From positions 1 through 51,237 of the forward strand of contig NZ_VLLC01000025.1 of NCBI RefSeq assembly GCF_007830435.1: a DNA stretch of 51,237 nucleotides, written 5' to 3'. The translations under genes and the position numbers were made by a program. Source of the DNA: Desulfobotulus alkaliphilus. Lineage in GTDB: Bacteria > Desulfobacterota > Desulfobacteria > Desulfobacterales > ASO4-4. Each line of letters starts with the position of its first letter. The stretch's first letter is position 1. Below, one piece after another: positions 9,689-19,323 of this stretch. The notes under the pieces were generated by a model. It ran no database searches. It was given only the letters and a program-made list of their open reading frames with translations, and had not been told where the DNA came from.

Positions 9689-12600
9689 TCAGTAATCCCT
9701 TTTCCAGTAAAGGCCCATTTCTCCGCCTCTGGGACTGAGTCTGCTTTCAAGGGTGAGGCGCCGGCTCAGTTCCACATCCGCTGAAACCAGATCATCATCG
9801 GTTTTCAGATCCTTTTCCACCCGAAGATATACCCGTTCGTGGATATATTTGCCTGCCCGCAGGCGGATGTCCTCGTTATCGTCTCCGTCGGATACAATGT
9901 CAAGGTCATCGAGCTGCAGGATGTTTCTTGCGGTATCTATGGCTCCGGGACCGCCGTGTCCTGCAAGCTGCCGTGCGGCAAGGGCCAGCTGGGCGGCCTG
10001 AACCGGTGTGATGGTGGCAAGGGACCTGCCGAAAAGCATGTGGGCCAGCACCTCATCCTGGGGCAGTTCCGGGTTGGAGGAAAGGGAGAAATCCAGCTCC
10101 GGCGGGTGCCCCTCCACCCGGAGAATGGAGACGATTTCCCTTCCCTCCTGCCTTGCTTCAAAGGTGACAAAGGGGTTGGGCGGCTGGCTGCCGTCCAGCA
10201 TGATATTGCCTTCCGTAAGGGTCAGGCGCTTTCCGAGGAAATCCATGCGGCCCCGGAGCAGGCGGATGTCTCCCCGGATGACAGGCGCCGAGCCCTGACC
10301 CTGAACGGCAATGCGGCCCCCCCATTCAGAATCCAGCCCCCGGCCCCGGACGAAAATACGTGAGGGAAAATGGAGATTGATGTCCAGTGCAAGGTCGGTG
10401 GTTTTTTCCGGTTCGGCCTGAACAGGCTCAGGCTCTCCTTTTCCGTTGATTTCAAGGACATTCAGATCGGCCACTTCCGGGCCGCCGGTGTCCCTTAGCT
10501 GAATCAGTACACGCTCAAAGCGGAGATTTCCCTTGACCTCCTGTTTCTGGGTATTGCCGCTGACGGTGCTGTTTCCCCTTGCCATAACTGCCATAATCAA
10601 AGGGTTGTCCACCACTTTGAATCGCTCAGCATCCACGGAAAACTGAAAGGGAAAGTGCTCTTCGGAAGAAATGAGCACCCTGCCGCTGCCCTGAAGCAGG
10701 CCGCTGGCCCCGTCGCTGGCCGAAAAGTTTTCCAGTTCTATCCTGTCTTCGCTGATTTTCAGTGCTGCAGCCAGATCCCGGATGAGTACACCCTGCTCCA
10801 GATGCTGATAGGCGATTTCCTGAAAAAGAATCGTCCCCGAAGGCCTGGGGGTGCCCACGCTGCCGTTGAGGCTGAGGTCCACAAGGGCACGTCCCGTAAG
10901 GGCCTGATCGTGAGGCATAAAGAGCAGACCCAGCCTTCCGAGGTCCAGACTTCCCGCAAGGGAGGCTTCCACGGGGTGGTTTTCGGAGATATCCAGATGA
11001 AAGGGGGCAAGGGAAAGGCCCATGGGCATGTGGCCATGTCCCTGCAGCAGGGGCTCGGAGGCATGCATTTCTCCGGCCCGGAGCCTGAGACTCAGATTTT
11101 TATCCCTGAGGGTGGCATCTGCATCCAGAGCCATGACAGGAAGATTGACTCCCCCATGGGGTACAAGGTTGCGGCCCTTTACTTCCGCCCGGATATGGGG
11201 ATTTGCCGGATCTCCTTCCATGTGGATGGCAGCGTCCACTTCCCCTTCCATGAAAGGGGTAAGCAGGGGGACGGGCAAAGCGGTCAGATCCAGCTGCATG
11301 TTTATAGAATCCTCCTGCCATGCGGCCCGGGCCTTCAGCCTGCCCGAATCAAGGATAAGATCCAGAGATTCGAGGAAAAAGCCCTCTTCCTTCTGCTGCA
11401 TCAGGACAGGGGATACAAGGCTGAACACATGGCTGTCCCAGCTTCCGCTGATGTCCTCCATGGTGAGGCTGCGGGTATTCTGCGCTTCTTCATAGAGGGC
11501 GGCCAGATTCAGCTCAAAGGGGGCCTGAATATGGCCTGTGCTTTGAAGATCCAGCGCAAGGCGTTCCGGAGAACCCGTGAACCCTGCCTCGGCGCTGTTT
11601 ATCCTCAGATCCGTCACAGACAGATTCTCTACCCGGATGCTGGCATGCATCTCAGGTTTTTCAAAGAGATTCTGGATATTGCCCTCGGCACGAAGATTTT
11701 CCAGCGCAAGGGATGCTGTTTTCCATGGCTTCAGTTCCAGATGAAGGGATGCGTCCTGACGGCTTTCCTGTTCAAACATATGAACAATAAGCTGGCCCCT
11801 TCCTTCCATATCCATACCTGCGAGGGTACCGTAGGGCGATGCATCTTCAAGATCGGCCTTCAGCTCCCCGAGGATGACCTTTTTTTCAAAGTCAAAGGCG
11901 GCATCCCCTTTGATTTTACCACCGGGAACATGAAGAAGCAGTCCGGACAGGGAAACGGCCTTTTCATCCATGTGAAAAGCACTGCCGCCGGAAATCAGAA
12001 AGTCTTCAGGGCCTGCATTCAGGCGAAAGATGCCCGAAGGCATGCCGAAAAGATCTCTGGCCTTGAGGTCAATCCTGAAGGGCGCGGGGGTGCCTGTTAT
12101 GGTCAGGTCCGGGCCTTCGAGGGCTGTTGTCAGGGAAAGATCATCAAAGCTGCCAAGGGTTTGGGCAAAAAGATCCAGACTGCCAGTGGCTTCCGGCAGC
12201 AGGGCGGAAGCATGGCGCAGGTGCATGTGGGCATCGGTTTCAAAACGGCCGTTTTCCGTAAATAAGGCCATCTGACCTTTGAGCCGGGCATTGGGCGTAT
12301 CCAGCGTGAGGGATGGGATGTGTATGCCCATGCCGCCATCTTCGGGATTCAGATAATCCAGAAGCAGTTTGCCCTCAAGTTTTGCCCTGTCACCGGTGAG
12401 GGGGCCCAAGGGATGGGGCAGATCCCTGACATGTGCAAGCTCCGTCAGGATGTCAAAGTGCAGATACAGAGGATAAAAGCTTCCCGTCATACGGGTTTCA
12501 AGGGTGCCGCTGCCACAGGCCTCCCATGGCAGGTAGCGGGAAACCCAGGGGTGGAGCTCTCCCAGATGCAGACGGGCACGGATATCCGTTTCAAGGTTTT

Positions 12601-14071
12601 TTGTATTGATTTCGCCTTTGCCTTCAAGGCTCACATCCTCACCCTGAATGCTGAGGTCGTTTAAAAAAAGGTGGCCCGAAGAAAGGGCAAAGGCAAGGTC
12701 AAAGTCTGCTTCCAGCAGGTCCGGCAGGGGGGCGTAGGTATAGGAGAAGTTTTCCCCCCGGATCTTGCCCCTTGCCAGCAGATCAGGAAGCCCGGATTTT
12801 TTTTCTTCAATGGCAAGCTGGCCGTCCAGTTCCAGAAGGGAAAAGGAAAGACCCGTTACCTCAGGATCTTTCAGGGAAAGCCGTATCCGGGTTTCCGGTG
12901 CGGTAAAAGGACCTTTGGCACTTATATCCAATGAGATGTCCGTTCCGGGATTGAAGCCCAGCCAGTCTGCCAGTGCTTTTGTGTCTGTCAGACTCAAAAA
13001 AAGACGGCTGTCCATCTCCTTTGTTTCGGGAAGAAGGTTGCCTTCTCCTTCAAGGGCAAGCCGGCTGTTTTCCAGCAGGAGGTGGGATATGAGAATATGG
13101 CCGGTATCTGCTCTGGATATGCCGGCCTTGAAATGACCCGTGGGCAGAAGGCCCCTGAGGGGTTCCGGAAGCAGTTCGGGGTCCAGATCAAAGCCGCCGT
13201 CCAGTATCAGGGTGGGCAGGCTTTTCCAGCTCAGAGAGATTTCGCTTTTCAGCCCGTTGTTTTCTCCTGCCCGGATATCAAGGCTGCCCTTCCAGGCGTT
13301 TTCTTCCATGGATTCTCCCCCCAGCCGGAGATGCAGGGGAAGTTTTCTGTCAAGTCCCAGAAGCAGGGACAGCCTGCCATGGGGTTCATCAAGGCGGGAG
13401 TGGATGTTGAAAAGGCCTGTTTCCGGGAAAAAACCGGCTTCAAGGGCAAGGGAAGCTTCCGGTCCCCGGATCATGTCCAGATGGAGGCCCGTCTGCCAGA
13501 GTTCCCTGTCCGTGTGGAGAAAGGCCTGCAGGCGCATGTGCATATCCTCTCCGGCAAGGGATTCAGCGATAAAAATTTCTTCCAGCAGCAGCTCTTCCAG
13601 ATGAATGGCCGGAAGATCCGGAGGAAAGGAAGCGGTTTTTTCTTCCTTGTCATGCTTTTCAGCGCTTTTTTTGTTTGTAAGGGGAAGGCGGTAAAGGCCA
13701 AGGTAGGATGCACGGAGTTTCTGGATATGGATGCGGCCGGACAGAAGTTCGCCCGGAGAAAGGCTGATTTCAGGATGGCGGACCTGAAGGAAAAGCCCCT
13801 CCCTGTCATGGAGGCTGAGGTTTTCCATATGCAGGTCAAAGGGGAGGGCACCGCCGAGGCCCTGTATGCGGACAGAGAGGCCTTGGGGATTTTCCAGCAG
13901 GCGGTTGATGCCACGCTCCAGCATACGCTGGCCGGGTTCCGTGCGCAAAAGAATCAGGCTGAAGGCGCAAAGGCCCACGGTCAGGGAGAGAAAAACCCAG
14001 AGGATGAGCATCAGGATTTTTCTTATTATGCTTTTTTCTGTTTTTTCAGAATCTTGATCTTTAGGGTCCAT
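9689..14071 (-). CDS. tamB: Translocation and assembly module protein TamB
   Basis: A 1460-aa, largely beta-strand-repeat protein anchored by one N-terminal membrane segment (about residues 17-42, ILMLILWVFLSLTVGLCAF). It spans the periplasm as a hydrophobic groove and works with TamA in outer-membrane biogenesis and phospholipid transport. The C-terminal ~350 residues carry the conserved TamB/DUF490 region, including RIFVRGRGLDSEWGG, the FLGKRLTLTEGNI stretch and the LSSNPELPQDEVLAHMLFG segment. Its ATG shares one base with the tamA stop codon (TAATG), so the two are translationally coupled. The long open frames on the plus strand here are antisense shadows. Confidence 0.95.
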   Translation of the reverse strand: MDPKDQDSEKTEKSIIRKILMLILWVFLSLTVGLCAFSLILLRTEPGQRMLERGINRLLENPQGLSVRIQGLGGALPFDLHMENLSLHDREGLFLQVRHPEISLSPGELLSGRIHIQKLRASYLGLYRLPLTNKKSAEKHDKEEKTASFPPDLPAIHLEELLLEEIFIAESLAGEDMHMRLQAFLHTDRELWQTGLHLDMIRGPEASLALEAGFFPETGLFNIHSRLDEPHGRLSLLLGLDRKLPLHLRLGGESMEENAWKGSLDIRAGENNGLKSEISLSWKSLPTLILDGGFDLDPELLPEPLRGLLPTGHFKAGISRADTGHILISHLLLENSRLALEGEGNLLPETKEMDSRLFLSLTDTKALADWLGFNPGTDISLDISAKGPFTAPETRIRLSLKDPEVTGLSFSLLELDGQLAIEEKKSGLPDLLARGKIRGENFSYTYAPLPDLLEADFDLAFALSSGHLFLNDLSIQGEDVSLEGKGEINTKNLETDIRARLHLGELHPWVSRYLPWEACGSGTLETRMTGSFYPLYLHFDILTELAHVRDLPHPLGPLTGDRAKLEGKLLLDYLNPEDGGMGIHIPSLTLDTPNARLKGQMALFTENGRFETDAHMHLRHASALLPEATGSLDLFAQTLGSFDDLSLTTALEGPDLTITGTPAPFRIDLKARDLFGMPSGIFRLNAGPEDFLISGGSAFHMDEKAVSLSGLLLHVPGGKIKGDAAFDFEKKVILGELKADLEDASPYGTLAGMDMEGRGQLIVHMFEQESRQDASLHLELKPWKTASLALENLRAEGNIQNLFEKPEMHASIRVENLSVTDLRINSAEAGFTGSPERLALDLQSTGHIQAPFELNLAALYEEAQNTRSLTMEDISGSWDSHVFSLVSPVLMQQKEEGFFLESLDLILDSGRLKARAAWQEDSINMQLDLTALPVPLLTPFMEGEVDAAIHMEGDPANPHIRAEVKGRNLVPHGGVNLPVMALDADATLRDKNLSLRLRAGEMHASEPLLQGHGHMPMGLSLAPFHLDISENHPVEASLAGSLDLGRLGLLFMPHDQALTGRALVDLSLNGSVGTPRPSGTILFQEIAYQHLEQGVLIRDLAAALKISEDRIELENFSASDGASGLLQGSGRVLISSEEHFPFQFSVDAERFKVVDNPLIMAVMARGNSTVSGNTQKQEVKGNLRFERVLIQLRDTGGPEVADLNVLEINGKGEPEPVQAEPEKTTDLALDINLHFPSRIFVRGRGLDSEWGGRIAVQGQGSAPVIRGDIRLLRGRMDFLGKRLTLTEGNIMLDGSQPPNPFVTFEARQEGREIVSILRVEGHPPELDFSLSSNPELPQDEVLAHMLFGRSLATITPVQAAQLALAARQLAGHGGPGAIDTARNILQLDDLDIVSDGDDNEDIRLRAGKYIHERVYLRVEKDLKTDDDLVSADVELSRRLTLESRLSPRGGEMGLYWKRDY

Positions 14072-15864
14072 TAAAATGCCTGTCCTATGCTGATGTAGAT
14101 CTGAAAGGAATCATCCCGCGCTCTCCGGTTCAGGGGAAAGGCCACATCCAGACGGAAAGGGGCAAAGTCCGTATAATAGCGCAGGCCCAGACCAGCTCCC
14201 CAGTAGAAATCGTCTTCCAGCTGCAGTTCCGAGGAGGTGAATACCTGCCCGCCGTCCAGAAAGGCCACAAGCCCGAAATTGTTTTCCATACGCCAGCGCA
14301 GCTCTCCCCCGGTTTCCACCATGCTGCGGCCCCCGACCACGGTTCCCTTTTCTTCAGGGCCTATGGACTTATAGCTGTAGCCCCGGATGGAGCCCCCGCC
14401 CCCGGCATAAAAACGTTCGTCCGCGGGCACACTGAGGTTGGATTCACCAAGGATGGAGCCAAGGGTGCCCCTCATGGAAAAAACAAGTTTTTCCTCTGCA
14501 ATGAGGGGGAAGTGTACGGACATGCCCGTGGAAAGCTTGAGAAACCAGACATCCGTATCCAGGGTATCCCTGAGGGGCTCGATGCGCCAGAACATACGCA
14601 TACCCTTGGTGGGATTGAGGATACTGTTGCGCTGGTCCCGGATCAGTTCCTGGGGAAAGGATATAAGACCGAAGGTTTTGGTTTCTTTCTGCTGGGTGGT
14701 GCGGCTGAGGCGGTACTGCACGCCCGTGGATGCGGACCAGAGGGGACAGAGCTGACGGAAAATCCTTGCGCCAAAGGCCCCTTCCTCACTTTTATAGGCC
14801 TGGGATTCTTCTTCCCCCACCCAGCCGGAAAGGCGCAGGGACTGGCGTTTATCCATGAAATCGGGAATCCGGTATTCTGTCCGGGACTCTTTTTTTCTTT
14901 CCGCAAGGGTAAAGCTCTGGTTCAGGCGTTCTCCCATGCCCCTGAGGTTGCGGTGTTCCCAGTCCACCTTCACACCGGATCCCGTGTCCGGTTCATGGAA
15001 GACCCCGGCTTTGATGGTTCGGGGGCTGCGTTCAATGAGGCTGACATGGACAGGCAGGAAGAGGTCCCCGTCGGGCAGGGGCGGGTGGTGGATATCCACC
15101 ATGGCAAAAAGGCCGTCCTGCATGAGCTGGCTGCGGAAGCGGTTGAGGTGGGATGCCCTGAACAGTTCTCCCTTGCGCCATGGGACACGGTTTTCCACAT
15201 AAAGGGGTTTGACCCGTTTTGTTCCTTCCACGGAAAGATCGCCGAAAAGGGAAATGGGCTCCGATTTGTAAGTATAATGCAGATGAACGCTGTGATCGCT
15301 GTGTCTGACCACGGGGGTTTTTAAGGTCACTTCCGGTGTTGCCGTTCCCCTTTCCCTGAAAAAATTTTTTAAGAGATCAACTCCCTTAAGAATCTCAGGA
15401 GCCCTTGCCCTGGTCCCGGGTACAAGGTTCAGATCCTTTGCTTTGGGAAGGTGCTGTACCGAAGGCTCTGTATCTTCTGAAGTTATCAGGATTTCATGGA
15501 TAAGGTAGGCAGGCCCTGTTTTTACGTGGAAAATGACCTCAGGGATCTCCCCTCCTGTCTTCATTTCTGCAGAAATGTCGCTTTTGTAGAATCCTTCGGA
15601 GCGCAGGGCACGGGTCATGGGGGCAATGTCATTGGCCGCACGCCTTCTCAGCATTTCCGGTGTGGCAACGGGCCGGTCTTTCAGGGCATGGGTTTCGGAA
15701 ACAGCCAGCAGAAGGTTTTTGATCTCAGGAGCCACTTCCCCCTCTATCCTCACCCTGTAGGCGTCCTGGGACAGAAAGGGGAGCAGTCTGGCTTCGGCTG
15801 AAGAAACAAGGCAGATCAGCAGAAGAACCGTTAAAAGTTTAAGGGAAATATTTAAAAAAAGCAT
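14071..15864 (-). CDS. tamA: TamA / BamA-family outer-membrane assembly protein
   Basis: An Omp85-superfamily protein of 597 aa. A signal peptide (MLFLNISLKLLTVLLLICLVS, ending SSAEA) is followed by POTRA domains (about 30-250) and a C-terminal 16-strand barrel that ends in phenylalanine (YISIGQAF), the usual outer-membrane signature. GGGGSIRGYSYKSIGP is the conserved barrel lid-lock segment (the RGY motif), and FRLDVAFPLNR is the last-strand region. I chose the ATG at 15864. The in-frame ATG at 15903 would prepend a hydrophilic tail before the signal peptide and sits 5 bases from mobile repeat copy A. It forms an operon with tamB and the cyclophilin. Confidence 0.93.
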   Translation of the reverse strand: MLFLNISLKLLTVLLLICLVSSAEARLLPFLSQDAYRVRIEGEVAPEIKNLLLAVSETHALKDRPVATPEMLRRRAANDIAPMTRALRSEGFYKSDISAEMKTGGEIPEVIFHVKTGPAYLIHEILITSEDTEPSVQHLPKAKDLNLVPGTRARAPEILKGVDLLKNFFRERGTATPEVTLKTPVVRHSDHSVHLHYTYKSEPISLFGDLSVEGTKRVKPLYVENRVPWRKGELFRASHLNRFRSQLMQDGLFAMVDIHHPPLPDGDLFLPVHVSLIERSPRTIKAGVFHEPDTGSGVKVDWEHRNLRGMGERLNQSFTLAERKKESRTEYRIPDFMDKRQSLRLSGWVGEEESQAYKSEEGAFGARIFRQLCPLWSASTGVQYRLSRTTQQKETKTFGLISFPQELIRDQRNSILNPTKGMRMFWRIEPLRDTLDTDVWFLKLSTGMSVHFPLIAEEKLVFSMRGTLGSILGESNLSVPADERFYAGGGGSIRGYSYKSIGPEEKGTVVGGRSMVETGGELRWRMENNFGLVAFLDGGQVFTSSELQLEDDFYWGAGLGLRYYTDFAPFRLDVAFPLNRRARDDSFQIYISIGQAF

Positions 15865-15907
15865 GGCATGTTCCGGGTCCTGGGCTTTTACTGATGATCT
15901 CATATTT

Positions 15908-16254
15908 GTAATTATTCAGCACGGTTTATTCCGAACGGTCAATGCTGTAGTTGCAGCAGCTTTGTACTGTTGCAAGGCTCCGTGGCTATTTGCAAGTGAC
16001 ATTGCAATCGTTTCGGATCAGAGCTTTGCAGGCCTGTGCGAAAGAAGCGGCAAACTGTCTGAGCCGCCACAAAGGCAGCGTGCTTAAGCCTGCCATGGTA
16101 ATCAAAAAGCTTATCCTGCCTGTGGCGGGGAGTTTTTGCCGCTTCCGCACAGGACAAGAAGCTCCCGAATAAGATTGCGTCACGGGCAAATAGCCTGGAG
16201 CCTGTGCATCTGTCTTGCAGCTATGGTACTTGGAAAACTGTGCTGAACAGTTAC
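15908..16254 (+). mobile_element. Palindromic MITE-like element, copy A (347 bp)
   Basis: Ends are GTAATTATTCAGCACGGTTT (15908-15927) and the complement of GTAACTGTTCAGCACAGTTT (16235-16254), matching at 17 of 20 positions. Flanking octamers TCATATTT (15900-15907) and TCCTATTT (16255-16262) match at 7 of 8. Inside, 15984-16008 pairs with 16174-16195 and 16032-16078 pairs with 16116-16153, so the whole copy folds on itself with the apex near 16097. It carries no CCGGCACTCAAG modules and no credible coding sequence. It fills the gap between tamA and the helicase and abuts the helicase stop codon. This copy defines the plus orientation of the family. Confidence 0.9.
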
Positions 16255-16260
16255 TCCTAT

Positions 16261-18417
16261 TTAAAGGGTATAGGCATCGGTGACCGGTTCCCTCATAATG
16301 GCACTGACAGCAGCCATGGCACTTCTGGATGCTTCGGGAAAGACTTCTCCAAGATTGCCCACATGGCGAAGGTTTTCCGAGGTGCGCAGCAGGAGGCGGA
16401 CCAGGTCGCCTTCGGCAAGGGGGCTGTTTTTATGCACCTCTTCCCAGGGCATGCCCGATGCCCAGTGATAAACGGTCACAGCAGGGGTCAGGTAGAGGGG
16501 GAAAACGGGAAATCCTCTGGCAACCATATCTTTGGCAAAGGGCTGCAGGTTTTTTCTCAGGTGCAAAAAGGCCTTGAGGAGTTTTTCGTCAATGAGATCC
16601 GAAGGAATTTCCTGATCATCGGCTTCCCTTTCATTGACAAAGGACGCCATGAGTCCGGCCATGACGGCAGGATTGTTTTCCGAAAAAAGCCTGAGCCGGA
16701 ACCCCTCTGCCACCAGAACGGGCTGGTCAATACGCAGCTGGGATGCCCACATGCCGTCTTCACTGAGACGGTCGTCTGCATTGACAAAGTTTTTGTCCTT
16801 TAAAAAATTCAGATGACGGATGAAGTCGGCAAAGAGCAGCTCTGCGGCACCTTTGCTGGCTTTTTTTGAGCCTTTTCCTGTGAGCCTGCTGGCAATGCGG
16901 AAGGCCGCAAAGCTGCGGTCCATGATATCCCGGACCATACCGGGTGTGTGGGAGAGCAGCAGGTTCAGGGCCATGGAAAAATCAATGCGGATCTGGCTTT
17001 CCACCTCCGAGGGAGGGGCATTGATCATTTTTCCGAAGTGGCGGAGATCCATGAATTTGCCGGGAAGGGCCACGGCAAAGCCGATGCGGTCTTTACCCCG
17101 GCGGCCTGCACGGCCTGTCATCTGGTGAAATTCCGTGGATGAAAGGGGCAGGAACTCGGTGCCGTTAAAGCGGTCGGAGTTGGCAACCAGTACGGTTCTG
17201 GCCGGGAAATTCACCCCCGCTGCCACGGTGGATGTGGCAAAGACTGCGTCCAGAAGCCCTTCGGACATGAGGGTTTCCACCACCATTTTCCAGGCAGGCA
17301 GATGACCGGAATGGTGGGCGGCAACGGCCCTTTTTTCTATGTGCATGCGCTGGGGATGCCGGGCCGCATGGGGCCAGTAGCGGGTCAGTTCATCCATGCG
17401 GCTGCGAAGGACTTCGGCCCTTTCCGGATCCGCAAGAAGCCCTGCCTCATCACAGAGGGTAATGGCGGCATCGCAGTCGGATCGTGATTTCAGGAAAAAA
17501 ATGGCTGGCAGCAGGTTGTAATGGCGCAGCACCGCCAGAATATCGGCCATATTCGGCAGACGGCGGGGAGGAGCCAGCAGGGGCGGGCGGTCTGCGGAAA
17601 GGTACTGGATGACCTTTTTATGGAGGCCTTTTTTGCTGCCGGGCCGTTTTTCATCGTGCTCCATGAGAAAGGGGAAGAGGGTGCCCGCCGGATGAAAAAA
17701 CAGGGGCTGAAGGGGAACCATTCTCCTTTTGGCCCGGATGATGGTGCAGGCCTGCTGACGGATGGATTCCAGCCATGCGGCAATCTCATCGGCATTGCCG
17801 ATGGTGGCGGAAAGCATGAGCAACGGTACCCTGGGTGGCATATAAATGATGGTTTCTTCCCACACCACACCCCTGTCCGGGTCGCCCAGATAGTGGACTT
17901 CATCCAGAATCACCAGATCACAGCGGATGTCCTCACAGGTATGCATGGCATCATAGAGCTGGTTTCTTAAAATTTCCGTTGTGCCGATGATGATGGGGGC
18001 ATCGGGGTTTTCCTTGCGGTCTCCCGTAAGAATACCCACATTGAATTCACCGAATTTCCGGCTGAAGGCCGTATGGATGGCATTGGTCAGGGCTTTGAGG
18101 GGAGAGGCGTACCAGGCCCTTTTGCCTTCTTTGAAGATCTTTTCTATGGCCTGTTCCGCTATGTAGGTTTTCCCTGAGCCGGTGGGGGCCATGACAAGGC
18201 AGTCGCCCTTGCCTACGGCTTCTATGGCTTTTTCCTGAAAAGGATCGGCTTTAAAGGGTCTGGCTTCGGGGACACCGATTTTTGCAAAAACGGGCTTTAA
18301 TCTGGGGTCCGCTCCGGGTTTCATGCGGCGGCCTTCGGGTTTGCGGTCAGGGCCTCTTCTGTTGCGGAACCGGGGTTTGTTGCCCGTTCTGCCGGGTACT
18401 TTATGGGATGGATTCAT
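16261..18417 (-). CDS. Ski2-like DEAD/DEAH-box RNA helicase
   Basis: A 718-aa superfamily 2 helicase. Motif I is APTGSGKT (77-84), motif II is DEVH (172-175, in DEVHYLGD as in the Ski2/Mtr4 group), motif III is SAT (203-205), and the C-terminal RecA domain has TSTVAAGVNFPARTV and QMTGRAGRRG. It probably unwinds structured RNA. The first 31 residues are basic and unstructured. The ATG at 18324 (MKPGADPRLKPV) has GAAGG at a good distance and may be the true start; I keep the longer frame because no strong signal excludes it. The gene stands alone between mobile copies A and B, with copy A ending six bases past its stop codon. Confidence 0.88.
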   Translation of the reverse strand: MNPSHKVPGRTGNKPRFRNRRGPDRKPEGRRMKPGADPRLKPVFAKIGVPEARPFKADPFQEKAIEAVGKGDCLVMAPTGSGKTYIAEQAIEKIFKEGKRAWYASPLKALTNAIHTAFSRKFGEFNVGILTGDRKENPDAPIIIGTTEILRNQLYDAMHTCEDIRCDLVILDEVHYLGDPDRGVVWEETIIYMPPRVPLLMLSATIGNADEIAAWLESIRQQACTIIRAKRRMVPLQPLFFHPAGTLFPFLMEHDEKRPGSKKGLHKKVIQYLSADRPPLLAPPRRLPNMADILAVLRHYNLLPAIFFLKSRSDCDAAITLCDEAGLLADPERAEVLRSRMDELTRYWPHAARHPQRMHIEKRAVAAHHSGHLPAWKMVVETLMSEGLLDAVFATSTVAAGVNFPARTVLVANSDRFNGTEFLPLSSTEFHQMTGRAGRRGKDRIGFAVALPGKFMDLRHFGKMINAPPSEVESQIRIDFSMALNLLLSHTPGMVRDIMDRSFAAFRIASRLTGKGSKKASKGAAELLFADFIRHLNFLKDKNFVNADDRLSEDGMWASQLRIDQPVLVAEGFRLRLFSENNPAVMAGLMASFVNEREADDQEIPSDLIDEKLLKAFLHLRKNLQPFAKDMVARGFPVFPLYLTPAVTVYHWASGMPWEEVHKNSPLAEGDLVRLLLRTSENLRHVGNLGEVFPEASRSAMAAVSAIMREPVTDAYTL

Positions 18418-18492
18418 CGGGTATCACATTCGTTGGGCCGGAGCCGGGAAAGGGGTAAAAAAGAAGGTCGTTTATATTCGTATTTATCATTT

Positions 18493-18660
18493 TGATTACT
18501 ACCCTGACTCAGCCACAGCTTGTTGGTCAGGTTGTTGCCAGGCCTATGGTGTGGGCTTTTAACACGGGCAGGCGCAAGGCCTGCCCTTAACGCTTGGTTT
18601 TTACGACCCTGTTTTGTGTAGGGGCACCCTTTACGGGTGCCCGCTAACAAGCGTAAAATC
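18493..18660 (+). repeat. Second intergenic repeat family, copy 1
   Basis: About 80 bp from TGATTACTACCCTGAC onward match the sequence at 37563-37674 at roughly 80% identity, including CAGCCACA, TTGGTCAG and TTTTAACACGGGCAG. The two align again over CCTTTACGGGTGCCCG and TAAAATC. Copy 1 has extra sequence between these blocks, including two hairpins: GGGCAGGC-GCAAG-GCCTGCCC (18566-18586) and GGGCACCC-TTTAC-GGGTGCCC (about 18622-18642). It ends 10 bases before mobile copy B. No coding sequence is apparent. Confidence 0.65.
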
Positions 18661-18670
18661 TGGTCATATT

Positions 18671-19015
18671 GTAACTGTTCAGCACCGTTTTTCATATCAT
18701 ACCTGCAAGACAGATGCACAGGCTCCAGGCTATTTGCCCGTGACGCAATCTTATTCGGGAGCTTCTTGCCCTGTGCGGAAGCGGCAAAAACTCCCCGCCA
18801 CAGGCAGGATAAGTTTTTTGATTACCATGGCAGGCCTTGGTACGCTGCCTTTGTGGCGGCTCAGACAGTTTGCCGCTTCTTTCGCACAGGCCTGCAAAGC
18901 TCTGATCCGAAACGATTGCAATGTCACTTTCAAATAGCCTCGCAGCCTTGCAACAGTACGAAGTTGCTGCAATGACAGCATTGGCAGTTCGAAATAAAGT
19001 GTGCTGAATAATTAC
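18671..19015 (-). mobile_element. Palindromic MITE-like element, copy B (345 bp)
   Basis: Inverted relative to copy A and close to full-length identity with it. It begins GTAACTGTTCAGCACCGTTT and ends AAAGTGTGCTGAATAATTAC. Flanking octamers GTCATATT (18663-18670) and ATCAGATT (19016-19023) match at 6 of 8, consistent with an old, decayed target duplication. It lacks CCGGCACTCAAG modules. It lies upstream of tolC, so it may affect that promoter region. Confidence 0.88.
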
Positions 19016-19323
19016 ATCAGATTTATCATTGAGAAGAAGTTGCAAACATCGAAAAAGCATCAAAAAAACATTAGGGCTGTATACCATTGCCTGCTGTGCC
19101 GGGCAAGGGAATTGAAAAAAGGATGCCATGGTTCAGGCTGCCACAGGTCTGGAAAAGTGGACGAATTCCTTGCCCCTTTCTCCGCTCTCGGGTTAGACTG
19201 CCATGTAACCTTTTCATTTTTGCTGTTTCCTTGTTTTCGTGCCCCTGTGGAGCCGGGCCGCAGCAGTATATGTCCGGCAAGTTTATGCACCATATCCCTT
19301 GCCCGTATGAAGGAGGCTTTTTT
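19016..19323. other. Leader region of the tolC operon
   Basis: About 300 bases between mobile copy B and tolC. Apart from the GAAGGAGG binding site just before the tolC ATG, I see no clear promoter, operator or coding sequence. Open frames running through it lack binding sites and are not supported. Confidence 0.4.

Noticed and set aside
10655-12265. 536-aa plus-strand open frame opposite tamB, and a 330-aa one at 13082-14074
   Set aside because: Antisense shadows of GC-rich tamB coding sequence. The minus-strand frame carries the TamB features; the plus-strand translations show no domain or binding site.
15865-15903. Upstream ATG at 15903 as the tamA start
   Set aside because: It would add a hydrophilic segment before the signal peptide, lacks a binding site and lies next to mobile copy A.
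15908-16254. Open frames of about 65-145 aa inside copies A-H, conserved between copies
   Set aside because: The conservation follows from DNA repeat identity. Frames differ between copies and are broken by modules and deletions, no binding site recurs, and both strands are equally open because the element is palindromic.
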